Notes under the pieces: model-generated
Databases searched by the model: none
What the model saw: only the letters and a program-made list of their open reading frames with translations
What the model was told of the DNA's origin: nothing
Translations under genes and position numbers: made by a program
Shown: piece after piece, positions 7,691 to 15,639 of the stretch
How positions within the stretch are numbered: the first letter of the stretch is position 1
Layout: the number at the start of each line of letters is the position of its first letter
NCBI GenBank assembly: GCA_008080925.1
Contig: VMDJ01000132.1
Span: 1-26,187 of the forward strand
Origin: Gammaproteobacteria bacterium
GTDB lineage: Bacteria; Pseudomonadota; Gammaproteobacteria; Chromatiales; Chromatiaceae
Direction: 5' to 3'
DNA: 26,187 nt

Positions 7691-8853
7691 GCCAACTCTC
7701 GCTGGCAAATTGCCAATGACTCTAGAGCACGATCAACATGTGCTGCGCTATGTGCTGCAGAAAACGTAAAGCGTAAACGCGCTGTCTCTCGAGGTACGGT
7801 TGGCGGACGTATTGCAGGCACCCATAAACCCAATTCACGTAAGCGCTGAGACCACGCCAACGCCCGATGCGCATCACCTAACAGTACCGGCTGTATCGGT
7901 GTCGTTGATGACATCAATGACAAACCCAAAGACTGCACACCTTCACGAAACTGTTTAACTACGGCTTGTAGGTGATCACGACGCCATTGTTCTTCGCGCA
8001 CAATCTCTAGACTTGCTTGCACTGTGGATGCCATAGCCGCAGGCATAGCGGTGGTATAGATGTAGCTACGTGCTGATTGAATCAACATCTCGATCACGTC
8101 ATGGCTTGCCGCCACAAAAGCGCCAGCAACTCCAAACGCTTTACCCAAGGTACCCATCAAGATAGGTACATCATTCGCGTTCACACCAGCCGCATTAGCA
8201 GCGCCACGACCTTGTTCACCTAAGACACCAATACCATGCGCCTCATCTACCATGATTGGCGCAGCATATTGCTGAGACAAGGCAACCATCTGAGTTAATG
8301 GCGCAACATCACCATCCATACTGAAGACCGAGTCGGTCGCAATCAGCTTACGCTCCGCCTCGGTAGTTAACTGACGCTCCAGCGATGCCATGTCCGCGTG
8401 TTGATAACGTTTTAACTGTGCGCCGCTTAACTTTGCCGCATCAATTAATGAGGCATGATTCCATTTATCTTGGATGACACAGTCATTAGCCGATAACAAC
8501 GAAGCAATCACACCAAGGTTTGCCATATAGCCTGTTGAAAACAACAAAACACGTTCATACCCCAACCAATCGGCAAGTGCCATTTCCGCATCATGATGTG
8601 CGCGCATATGGCCGCTGATCAGATGCGCCGCACCTGCACCAACGCCTGCATTCTTAATCGCCTGAGTCGCTGCTTCAGCTAAGCGCGGGTCAGCGGCTAA
8701 ACCCAAATAATCATTCGAGCAAAAGGCGAGCATCTTCTCGCCATCAACCATCAACTCGACCGATTGTTTGCCATCGACAACACGACATTGCCGATATAGG
8801 CCTTGATCACGACGGCTTTGCAGCTCCGTCGATAAATCGTTCAACCAAGACAT
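7687..8853 (-). CDS. bioF: 8-amino-7-oxononanoate synthase
   Basis: Encodes 388 residues, the normal length. BioF is a PLP-dependent alpha-oxoamine synthase joining pimeloyl-ACP and L-alanine with loss of CO2. The PLP lysine is Lys238 in GTLGKAFG, the cofactor-ring Asp203 and His206 are in VDEAHGIGVLG, and His133 is in DKWNHASLIDA. The N-terminal FCSNDYLGLA (44-53) and GAGAAHLISG (72-81) are family signatures. The ATG shares one base with the bioB stop (TAATG) and the stop overlaps bioH as ATGA, so translation of the three genes is probably coupled. Confidence 0.97.
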   Translation of the reverse strand: MSWLNDLSTELQSRRDQGLYRQCRVVDGKQSVELMVDGEKMLAFCSNDYLGLAADPRLAEAATQAIKNAGVGAGAAHLISGHMRAHHDAEMALADWLGYERVLLFSTGYMANLGVIASLLSANDCVIQDKWNHASLIDAAKLSGAQLKRYQHADMASLERQLTTEAERKLIATDSVFSMDGDVAPLTQMVALSQQYAAPIMVDEAHGIGVLGEQGRGAANAAGVNANDVPILMGTLGKAFGVAGAFVAASHDVIEMLIQSARSYIYTTAMPAAMASTVQASLEIVREEQWRRDHLQAVVKQFREGVQSLGLSLMSSTTPIQPVLLGDAHRALAWSQRLRELGLWVPAIRPPTVPRETARLRFTFSAAHSAAHVDRALESLAICQRELA

Positions 8854-9845
8854 TAGCCACCACAGCAGGCTTTCTGATCACTCTCTAACGGCGCACTTTC
8901 CATTTGCATACCCAAACGAACAAAGAGCTTGTGATCGTGATCGGCTTCTGGGTTATCTGTAGTCAACAAACGCTCGCCGTAGAACATAGAGTTAGCGCCG
9001 GCCAAGAAACATAAGGCCTGCATCTCATCACTCATCTCAGTACGACCCGCAGATAAACGTACATAACTTTGCGGCATCATGATGCGTGCTACTGCAATTG
9101 AGCGAACAAACTCAATCGCATCGATGCCATCTGCACCATATAGCGGCGTGCCTTCCACCTGAACCAACATATTGATTGGCACAGACTGAGGGTGCATTGG
9201 CATGTTGGCTAACTCTTGCAACATGCGTGCACGATCTTTGGGTGTTTCACCCATGCCCAAGATGCCGCCCGAACACACATTGATACCAGCATCACGTACA
9301 TACTTCAGCGTATCTAAACGATCCTGAAAGGTGCGAGTGGTAATCACGTTGCCGTAGAACTCTGGCGAGGTATCGAGGTTATGGTTGTAGTAATCCAAAC
9401 CCGCATCACGTAAACGTTCCGCTTGTGGCTCAGTCAACATACCCAAGGTAACGCAGGTCTGCATACCTAAGCCTCGTACCGCAGTAATCATGTCGATTAC
9501 CTTGTCGAGATTCTTATCGGTTGGGTTACGCCATGCAGCGCCCATACAAAAACGACTTGCGCCTTTGCTTTTCGCCTCTGATGCCGCCGCAATCACTTCA
9601 TCAAGGGGCAATAGCTTTTCGCGCTCTAGCTCAGTGTCATGCTTGGCACTTTGAGAGCAGTAACCGCAATCTTCGGGGCACGCGCCGGTTTTTATCGAGA
9701 GCAAAGTGCTGACTTGGATCTCATTCGGATCGAAATGTTCGCGATGAATCTGTTGAGCTGTATAAATAAGATCGTTAAACGGCATTGCAAACAATGCTTG
9801 GATCTCATCCAAACTCCAATCGTGACGAATCTCAGTCTTCGACAT
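8853..9845 (-). CDS. bioB: Biotin synthase
   Basis: Encodes 330 residues from the chosen start. BioB is a radical-SAM enzyme that inserts sulfur into dethiobiotin. The radical-SAM cluster ligands are Cys56, Cys60 and Cys63 in ACPEDCGYC. The sacrificial 2Fe-2S cluster ligands are visible as Cys in SRFCMGAAW, MQTCVTLG and NVCSGG, with Arg in RLSAGRTEM. The frame is open to 9878, but the ATG at 9843-9845 (MSKTEIRHDW) gives the usual N-terminus. It overlaps the preceding membrane protein gene by 14 bases. The C-terminus ends with the CCGG often seen in this family. Confidence 0.97.
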   Translation of the reverse strand: MSKTEIRHDWSLDEIQALFAMPFNDLIYTAQQIHREHFDPNEIQVSTLLSIKTGACPEDCGYCSQSAKHDTELEREKLLPLDEVIAAASEAKSKGASRFCMGAAWRNPTDKNLDKVIDMITAVRGLGMQTCVTLGMLTEPQAERLRDAGLDYYNHNLDTSPEFYGNVITTRTFQDRLDTLKYVRDAGINVCSGGILGMGETPKDRARMLQELANMPMHPQSVPINMLVQVEGTPLYGADGIDAIEFVRSIAVARIMMPQSYVRLSAGRTEMSDEMQALCFLAGANSMFYGERLLTTDNPEADHDHKLFVRLGMQMESAPLESDQKACCGG

Positions 9846-10242
9846 CGTCGAACTCCTCGTCCTCTGCAGGGACTTCAATATCTTTCCAATCGGTATTCTT
9901 TACCCGGATCAATGACCAAATAGACCAAGGCACAATGATTACCACACCAATCGCCCACGCGATTAACCATGGCATCCAACCATCACCTGGGAAGAAGGTA
10001 CCCACCGGCACGATCACCCCCATCACGGCGTAAAAGCGATAAGCCGCCCACTGGGTGAATTGACCCACGCGCGGATCAGGATGATGACGATGCAAGGCAT
10101 AGATCAGGATGGAACCACCAAACCAAAACACGGCCAGCGGCATCGGTATCAACATGCTGACGATGTTTCCGATATCCAGCTGCATGGCAGCAAAGCGCAC
10201 AGACTTGGCTTTAATAATGGTGGGTTCTTTTCGTGATTCCAT
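9832..10242 (-). CDS. Unknown small membrane protein, first gene of the bio operon
   Basis: Encodes 136 residues; I do not recognise a characterised family. The N-terminus is basic (MESRKEPTIIKAKSVRF). Hydrophobic helices appear at about 27-50, 68-85 and 90-112, with a conserved-looking HRHHPDPRVG in the first loop. The tail is very acidic (ten Asp/Glu in the last 13 residues). The ATG at 10240-10242 has AAGG eight bases upstream and lies about 20 bases after the predicted transcription start. A longer reading to 10329 would begin upstream of the promoter. It overlaps bioB by 14 bases and is therefore co-transcribed with it. A link to biotin or its precursors is inference from position only. 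Confidence 0.85.
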   Translation of the reverse strand: MESRKEPTIIKAKSVRFAAMQLDIGNIVSMLIPMPLAVFWFGGSILIYALHRHHPDPRVGQFTQWAAYRFYAVMGVIVPVGTFFPGDGWMPWLIAWAIGVVIIVPWSIWSLIRVKNTDWKDIEVPAEDEEFDDVED

Positions 10243-10267
10243 ACCGCTTACCTTGGAAAAAAAATGC

Positions 10268-10295
10268 AGTGTAGAGATGCCAAAAACACTGTCAA
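10268..10295 (-). promoter_or_regulatory. Promoter of the bio operon
   Basis: On the minus strand a perfect TTGACA (plus coordinates 10290-10295) is followed after 16 bases by TACACT (10268-10273). Transcription would start near 10261, just upstream of the AAGG ribosome site and ATG of the first gene. The -35 box lies inside one half of the BirA-like operator. Confidence 0.65.
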
Positions 10296-10321
10296 CCGAG
10301 TCTAAATTCATGGGTAAACAA
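10289..10321. promoter_or_regulatory. BirA-like biotin operator
   Basis: CTGTCAACC (10289-10297) and GGTAAACAA (10313-10321) are separated by 15 bases. Each half matches 7 of 9 positions of the proteobacterial BirA consensus TTGTAAACC / GGTTTACAA, and the spacing fits the known 14-16 base range. The element overlaps the -35 box of the bio promoter and lies between the divergent bio operon and comF. Repression by biotinyl-AMP-bound BirA is the expected mechanism. A BirA gene is not in this window. Confidence 0.65.
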
Positions 10322-10339
10322 GTGGTCAAATTTTAAACA

Positions 10340-11005
10340 ATGTCAACTTGTTCGCTATGTCTCACTCAAATCTCAAATCATGCTGCCTTTTGTCATCGCT
10401 GCAGCGACAGCCTGCGGAACACCACGCCCCGATGTCACAGCTGTGGCATAGAGCTCGCCACAAGCAATACACACTGCGGTGAATGCCTCAGCCACCCACC
10501 TGAGTTTGACCGCACTCTTGTCGCGGCCCGATATGCTCCACCGATTGATCAGCTGATTCATCAGTTCAAATACAATGGCGACCTGAGAAAAGGACGCATT
10601 CTCGCAGAGTGGTTGAACAGCACCCTTCCTCAAAGTAAACCTGATCTACTTATTCCCATGCCATTAAGCCCAGCGCGACTTCAAGAGCGCGGGTTCAATC
10701 AAAGCGCTGAGCTCGCCCGTTTGCTGAGCCAACGGTGTCAGATTCCTGTGTCATACGACCTTTTAAAACGACACAACAGCGAGACACAACAAATCCATCT
10801 CAAGCGCAAAGAAAGACTCAGTGCGATGCGCAAGGTGTTTTATACCGATCAACAGATCAAAGTGAGAAGCGTTGGCTTAATTGATGATGTAGTAACAACA
10901 ACCGCAACCGCACGTGCAGCCGCAAGGGTATTAAAAAAGGCGGGAGTTAAAGAGGTGATCATTTGGGCCGTGGCAAGAACACCACGACCCAATGATAAAG
11001 ATTAG
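10340..11005 (+). CDS. comF: ComF family phosphoribosyltransferase-like protein
   Basis: Encodes 221 residues. The N-terminus carries four cysteine pairs or near-pairs (Cys4/7, 18/21, 32/35, 46/49), the zinc-finger region of ComF proteins. The C-terminal half has a phosphoribosyltransferase fold with the PRPP motif VGLIDDVVTTTAT (178-190) and the family stretch LQERGFNQSAELAR (114-127). ComF proteins are linked to DNA uptake in competent bacteria, and the E. coli relative GntX (YhgH) is needed to use DNA as food. It diverges from the bio operon. No Shine-Dalgarno site or clear promoter is visible, but the start matches family N-termini. Its stop overlaps dksA by four bases. Confidence 0.92.
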   Translation: MSTCSLCLTQISNHAAFCHRCSDSLRNTTPRCHSCGIELATSNTHCGECLSHPPEFDRTLVAARYAPPIDQLIHQFKYNGDLRKGRILAEWLNSTLPQSKPDLLIPMPLSPARLQERGFNQSAELARLLSQRCQIPVSYDLLKRHNSETQQIHLKRKERLSAMRKVFYTDQQIKVRSVGLIDDVVTTTATARAAARVLKKAGVKEVIIWAVARTPRPNDKD

Positions 11006-11421
11006 CGATCCGCGAGGACCTTTTCTTTCATTTCACGACGCTCTTGCGCATCGATCGTTAATGTCGCAACTGGGCGAGCTTCTAAACGCTTGATACCGAT
11101 CTCTTCACCCGTATCTTCGCAATAGCCGTATGAGCCATCATCGATACGTTCAAGCGCTTGCTCGATCTTACGAATCAATTTGCGGTAACGGTCACGCGTG
11201 CGTAACTCTAAGCCATGCTCGCTTTCTCGATTTGCACGGTCAGCTTCATCACCCACTTCTTGGTGTGACTTGTCGCGCAAATTTTCTAGAGTCTCTTGTG
11301 CTTCTTGCATCAACTCTTCACGCCAAGCGGTCAGCTTTTGACGGAAGTATTCGAGCTGTAGAGGATTCATGTATTCCTCTTTAAGCTTCGGTTTATAACC
11401 ATCTGGCAATTCAACAGCCAT
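11002..11421 (-). CDS. dksA: DksA family transcription factor lacking most zinc ligands
   Basis: Encodes 139 residues. DksA binds the secondary channel of RNA polymerase and, with ppGpp, adjusts rRNA and amino-acid promoters. The coiled-coil tip has the functional DEADRA motif (58-63; Asp, Asp and Ala kept). The globular domain is YGYCEDTGEEIGIKRLEARP, then TLTIDAQ: of the four zinc cysteines only the first (Cys101) remains, and the others are Thr104, Thr122 and Ala125. This is the zinc-independent type, like Pseudomonas DksA2. The ATG at 11419-11421 has GGAG six bases upstream; an ATG at 11433 lacks this. The 3' end overlaps comF by four bases. Confidence 0.93.
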   Translation of the reverse strand: MAVELPDGYKPKLKEEYMNPLQLEYFRQKLTAWREELMQEAQETLENLRDKSHQEVGDEADRANRESEHGLELRTRDRYRKLIRKIEQALERIDDGSYGYCEDTGEEIGIKRLEARPVATLTIDAQERREMKEKVLADR

Positions 11422-11549
11422 TGGCATCTCCATTATTCTTGATTAAGCCGCGGTTTTTTACAGGGCATGCCCGAATAAATCAAGCACACAAATGTGTAAA
11501 ACTCGCATTTCGACATCATTTGCAAATTAACGCCTTTAAAAGCAACAAC
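11422..11549 (-). promoter_or_regulatory. Spacer and possible promoter of dksA
   Basis: On the minus strand TTGATT (plus 11478-11483) and TAAAAA (11455-11460) are 17 bases apart. The 10-base palindrome GGGCATGCCC (11463-11472) lies between them, and a GC-rich CCGCGG follows. A second small inverted repeat ACACA-AA-TGTGT is at 11486-11497. These are weak matches, and another promoter is possible. No ubiA terminator is evident here. Confidence 0.3.
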
Positions 11550-12467
11550 TTAAGCTACTGACACCTGTAAATAGTCAATAAATAGCGCGACAAACAACAA
11601 TAAACCAACCAAATTATTATTCAGAAAGCCGCGGAAACATAACTTACGATCACGATCTTTAATTAAATACTGCTGAAACAGGAACAAACCAGCAGCAACG
11701 GCCACACCAATATCCCAAGCAACACCACGACCGGCGAGCTCACCAACCCAAATCAGTAAGGCGATCATACTGCACTGCAGTAAGCCGATAATCAGACGAT
11801 CGTAACGCCCAAACAAAATCGCCGTCGATTTGACACCGATTTTAAGGTCATCATCACGATCAACCATTGCATACATGGTGTCGTAGATCACCGCCCAGAT
11901 CACGGTTGCGCTAAATAACACCCAAGCGACCAGCGGAATCTGCGATTGCAGCGCTGTAAATGCCATCGGCACAGCCCAACCAAACGCCATACCCAATACC
12001 ACCTGCGGCAGATGCGTGTATCGCTTCATAAAAGGGTAGATAGCCGCGAGTGCAACCGCGACAAACGAGTTCGCAATCGTCAGACCGTTGAGAAACAACA
12101 CCAACACAAAGGCCAACAAGCACAACGCAACAAACACACCGAGCGCCTCTTTAGGCGTCACCATACCAGTCGCCAAAGGTCGTCCTGCCGTGCGCTCAAC
12201 ATCACCATCAATATGCCGGTCAGCATAATCATTGATCGCGCAACCAGCAGAGCGCATCAACGCCGTACCTAAAACAAAGATCAGCACGATCCACCAAGTC
12301 GGCTGGCCATCTCCAGCAATCCATAGTGCCCATAACGCAGGCCATAACAATAGATAGATACCGATTGGACGATCCGCACGTATTAACTGCATATATAAAC
12401 GAAAGCGCGTTACCCAAGGCAGTGCTTGTGGCGGTAGACCTTTATAACGAGGCATTTGATCAGACAC
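11550..12467 (-). CDS. ubiA: 4-hydroxybenzoate octaprenyltransferase
   Basis: Encodes 305 residues with about nine membrane helices. UbiA attaches the polyprenyl tail to 4-hydroxybenzoate, the first membrane step of ubiquinone synthesis. Both magnesium-binding aspartate motifs are present: NDYADRHID (79-87) and DRDDD (203-207, within YDTMYAMVDRDDDLKIGVKS). VERTAGRPLATG (90-101) is a family signature. It starts with GTG directly after the ubiC stop (TAAGTG). An ATG four codons later is a possible alternative start, and neither has a good ribosome site. UbiC supplies its substrate, so the pair forms a pathway unit. Confidence 0.95.
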   Translation of the reverse strand: MSDQMPRYKGLPPQALPWVTRFRLYMQLIRADRPIGIYLLLWPALWALWIAGDGQPTWWIVLIFVLGTALMRSAGCAINDYADRHIDGDVERTAGRPLATGMVTPKEALGVFVALCLLAFVLVLFLNGLTIANSFVAVALAAIYPFMKRYTHLPQVVLGMAFGWAVPMAFTALQSQIPLVAWVLFSATVIWAVIYDTMYAMVDRDDDLKIGVKSTAILFGRYDRLIIGLLQCSMIALLIWVGELAGRGVAWDIGVAVAAGLFLFQQYLIKDRDRKLCFRGFLNNNLVGLLLFVALFIDYLQVSVA

Positions 12468-13034
12468 TTATCGCTCCGGAATCGCGGGTAAAAAGATTTC
12501 GTTCACCAAGATTGGCTGACCAGCATAACGATAGATCGCACGACGCCCCCAAATCTCTGACGGCTTATCAAAAAGATTCGACGTTGCAGCATGATACAAG
12601 GCATGTCTTGGTGTTATCCGTGCCACCTCTGATAACACACGCTGTGTTGATTTATCTGCAAACAACACCGCACCTAATGGTTTGTTACGTAAACGTGCCA
12701 AACGTTTAGCTCGTCCGCGAAAACTCGATGCTGGAATCAAGGTGCGCGCAAAGACCCATGCGCTTTCGTTACAACGTAGCTCAACCTCACGAATCAAACC
12801 ATGAGCACCTTGACGCATGCCTAACAGCTCACGTTCCGAGACATAACCCCTTCCCCAGCGCTGTCCACGCAACTGAAGATTGAAGCGACCGTCACAAGCA
12901 TGCACAACCGCTTTTGTTAGCGAACCTGATTCTTTCAACCAAGCTGCCACGTCTTGCGGTAACACAAGACGATTCTGCGCAGTTAAACGCATCCACCGAG
13001 GTTCGTTATGATCAAAAGAAAGGCGTCGAGACAT
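12468..13034 (-). CDS. ubiC: Chorismate lyase
   Basis: Encodes 188 residues. UbiC removes pyruvate from chorismate to give 4-hydroxybenzoate, the ubiquinone ring precursor. Family features are the REVELRCNESAWVFARTLIP segment, LGAVLF, and the C-terminal WGRRAIYR followed by ILVNEIFLP, whose Glu corresponds to the conserved active-site acid. The protein is highly basic. The frame extends to a TTG at 13056-13058, but the ATG at 13032-13034 (MSRRLSFDHNEPRW) has a GAG six bases upstream and gives a more usual N-terminus. It abuts ubiA with no gap and follows recG by 50 bases. Confidence 0.88.
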   Translation of the reverse strand: MSRRLSFDHNEPRWMRLTAQNRLVLPQDVAAWLKESGSLTKAVVHACDGRFNLQLRGQRWGRGYVSERELLGMRQGAHGLIREVELRCNESAWVFARTLIPASSFRGRAKRLARLRNKPLGAVLFADKSTQRVLSEVARITPRHALYHAATSNLFDKPSEIWGRRAIYRYAGQPILVNEIFLPAIPER

Positions 13035-13084
13035 TGAAGGCTCAATGTAGAAAATCAACAGCCATTATCGCACAGCCGATAGCA

Positions 13085-15181
13085 CTACACCGCTGAGTAG
13101 TTTTGCTTCTCACCAATCCAACGCTGAATAAGCGGCTGAATATGCTCTGACTTTTTAGCAATCAATTGATCCGCCGCTTTTTGAACTGGCTCAACCCAAT
13201 GCTGATCACGTATCAGATCAGCTAATCGAAATTGCACTTCACCCGTCTGGCGCGTTCCCAACACTTCACCCGGACCACGAATCTCTAAATCCTTTTGTGC
13301 AATCACAAAACCGTCATTGGTTTGCCGCATGATCTCAAGGCGCTCCCGCGCCACCGCACCTAACGGCGGGTGATAAAGCAGCACACAATAACTATCTTGC
13401 GCACCTCGACCGACACGACCGCGTAACTGATGTAACTGCGACAGACCTAAGCGCTCAGCATTCGCCATCACCATGAGTGAGGCATTTGGGACATCCACCC
13501 CCACCTCAATCACCGTGGTAGCAACGAGCAAATGCAACTCACCTGATTTGAACTGCTGCATTACATCAGCTTTTTCAGGCGCCTTCATTCGACCATGCAC
13601 CAACCCCACCTTCAGAGGCGCTAGTGCTTCGGTCAGCATTTCTGAGGTTTGTTCTGCCGCTTGCGCCTGAAGTAATTCTGACTCTTCAATCAAGGTGCAT
13701 ACCCAGTAAGCCTGTCGACCTGATTCACACGCCAGGCGCACACGCTCAATCACCTCACCTTGCCGCTGCTCTGAAACCAAAACCGTTTTAATGGGCTTAC
13801 GTCCGGGTGGTAACTCATCAATCACAGATAAATCGAGATCGGCATAAGCGGTCATCGCCAAGGTTCTTGGAATCGGCGTTGCGGTCATAATCAATTGATG
13901 TGGCGTGACCGATTTACCTTTGGAGCGCAGCGCCAAGCGTTGATGCACACCAAAGCGATGTTGCTCATCCACAATGACCAAACCTAAGTTAGCGAACTCA
14001 ACGCTCTCTTGGAATAACGCATGCGTTCCAACGATCATAGGTAAGTCTCCTTGACTGACCTGCTGCATCATCGCTTCGCGCTTCTTCCCTTTTAAGCGCC
14101 CACTTAACCAACCTACTTGAATACCCAGTGAACTAAACCAGTTTTCAAAGTTAACTCGATGCTGCTCTGCAAGGATCTCTGTTGGCGCCATCAAGGCAAC
14201 CTGATACCCCGCTTCTATTGCTTGTAACGCGGCAATTGCGGCGACAATGGTTTTTCCACTACCCACATCACCCTGCACTAAGCGCAACATGGGATACGGC
14301 TGCTGCGTATCTTTTGCAATCTCATCGATCACGCGGCGTTGTGCACCAGTTAAATCAAACGCGAGAGCACCAAGCAGTTGTTGCACATTAGGTAATTCGA
14401 AAATCGTTGGATCAAATACCGGTGCTGTTTGCTGTCGATGCGCATCACGCATCAGTCGCATACTTAATTGATGTGCGAGCAGCTCTTCAAAGGCCAATCG
14501 ATGTTGTGCTGGATGCCCTTCTTCTGACATCAACGCCTTCGCAAGTTCAGGTGGTGGTCGGTGCAATAAACGAATCGCATCTGACAAAGTGGGTAAATCA
14601 AACGATGACAATAAACCTGATGGAAGTAGTTCGTCTAAGGCACCTTCTTTACCTAAACGCTGTAGCGCTTGCGCAATTAAATCACGCCAACTGAGCTGAT
14701 GAAAACCTTCAGTAGTTGGATAGATCGGCGTTAACGCTTGTTCAACATGAATCGACTCGTCATCCGCAACGTGCTGATATTCAGGATGTACCAACTCATA
14801 GTGCTGCGGCCCATTTCGCACTTCGCCAAAACAACGCAACCTTACACCGCGCGCGAGCGCAGACTTTTGCGCTGCGGTGAAATGAAAGAAACGCAAAATC
14901 ATAGCGCCTGTGCCATCTGACACCTGCACAAGTAAAGAACGTCGTTTACCAAATCGAATGTCTGCATGATCGACTGTGACATCAATCACTGCTTGATCAC
15001 CTGGGCGCAATGAACCAACCGGCACAATCTTGGTACGATCTTGATACCTAAACGGTAGATGGAACAACACATCTTGCACGGAGTGCACACCCAGCTTAGC
15101 CAAACGCTCAGCACCCTTTGGTCCAACACCACGCAAGGCAGTGACAGGGATTCGCGCTAAGCTATCAGTTTGATCAGACAT
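13085..15181 (-). CDS. recG: ATP-dependent DNA helicase RecG
   Basis: Encodes 698 residues, near the 693 of E. coli. RecG is a double-strand DNA translocase that regresses stalled replication forks and branch-migrates Holliday junctions. The N-terminal wedge domain with an OB fold begins with VTALRGVGPKGAERLAKLGV. Walker A is GDVGSGKT (304-311), the Walker B box is DEQH (405-408) in VIVDEQHRFGVHQR, motif III is MTATPIPRTLA, and motif VI is QLRGRVGRG. The frame is open to 15223, but the ATG at 15179-15181 (MSDQTDSLARIPV) fits the family. It is divergent from the YjbQ gene with a 44-base gap that shows no clear promoter. Confidence 0.97.
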   Translation of the reverse strand: MSDQTDSLARIPVTALRGVGPKGAERLAKLGVHSVQDVLFHLPFRYQDRTKIVPVGSLRPGDQAVIDVTVDHADIRFGKRRSLLVQVSDGTGAMILRFFHFTAAQKSALARGVRLRCFGEVRNGPQHYELVHPEYQHVADDESIHVEQALTPIYPTTEGFHQLSWRDLIAQALQRLGKEGALDELLPSGLLSSFDLPTLSDAIRLLHRPPPELAKALMSEEGHPAQHRLAFEELLAHQLSMRLMRDAHRQQTAPVFDPTIFELPNVQQLLGALAFDLTGAQRRVIDEIAKDTQQPYPMLRLVQGDVGSGKTIVAAIAALQAIEAGYQVALMAPTEILAEQHRVNFENWFSSLGIQVGWLSGRLKGKKREAMMQQVSQGDLPMIVGTHALFQESVEFANLGLVIVDEQHRFGVHQRLALRSKGKSVTPHQLIMTATPIPRTLAMTAYADLDLSVIDELPPGRKPIKTVLVSEQRQGEVIERVRLACESGRQAYWVCTLIEESELLQAQAAEQTSEMLTEALAPLKVGLVHGRMKAPEKADVMQQFKSGELHLLVATTVIEVGVDVPNASLMVMANAERLGLSQLHQLRGRVGRGAQDSYCVLLYHPPLGAVARERLEIMRQTNDGFVIAQKDLEIRGPGEVLGTRQTGEVQFRLADLIRDQHWVEPVQKAADQLIAKKSEHIQPLIQRWIGEKQNYSAV

Positions 15182-15225
15182 ACAGCGAGCATACGCAAGC
15201 ACTAAACCAGCAACAAGACACAATC

Positions 15226-15639
15226 ATGTATCAAGAAACGTTTCACATTAAGACATCCGGTCGCGGCACACAGAATATCTCTCAACAGATTCAAAACGTT
15301 GTTCGAAATAGCGGTATTCAAACCGGTCTATGCCATGTGTTCGTAAAACACACCTCGGCTTCATTGATCATTTGTGAGAATGCCGACCCTGATGTGCGTT
15401 CTGATCTGGAGGATTGGCTAGCCCGCGAAGTGCAAGATGGTGATCCACGTTATCGGCATAGCATGGAAGGCGCCGATGACATGGCAGCCCACATTCGCTC
15501 GATACTGACCAAAATGGATCAAACCCTACCGGTTACCCAAGGACGATTAGCCTTAGGCACCTGGCAGGGTTTGTTTTTATATGAGCATCGCTATCACGGC
15601 CATCAACGCTCAATCGTTGTGACCGTTAGCGGCAGTTAA
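15226..15639 (+). CDS. YjbQ family protein (secondary thiamine-phosphate synthase)
   Basis: Encodes 137 residues, the usual length of the UPF0047/YjbQ family. The signatures are VKHTSASLIICENADPDV, HSMEGADDMAAHIRS and GRLALGTWQGLFLYEHR. These histidines and acids cluster at the trimer interface in known structures. Members complement thiE mutants weakly, hence the name secondary thiamine-phosphate synthase, but the physiological role is unsettled. The gene stands alone between divergent recG and convergent ialB, whose stop it overlaps by four bases. No strong Shine-Dalgarno site precedes the ATG. Confidence 0.93.
   Translation: MYQETFHIKTSGRGTQNISQQIQNVVRNSGIQTGLCHVFVKHTSASLIICENADPDVRSDLEDWLAREVQDGDPRYRHSMEGADDMAAHIRSILTKMDQTLPVTQGRLALGTWQGLFLYEHRYHGHQRSIVVTVSGS

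Noticed and set aside
10243..10329. 29-residue upstream extension of the bio-operon membrane protein
   Set aside because: It would start upstream of the predicted promoter, run through the BirA-like operator, and lacks a ribosome site, while the internal ATG has AAGG eight bases upstream.
12326..12709. 127-codon open frame on the plus strand
   Set aside because: It spans the ubiA-ubiC junction in antisense and has no coherent domain; both real genes have active-site motifs.
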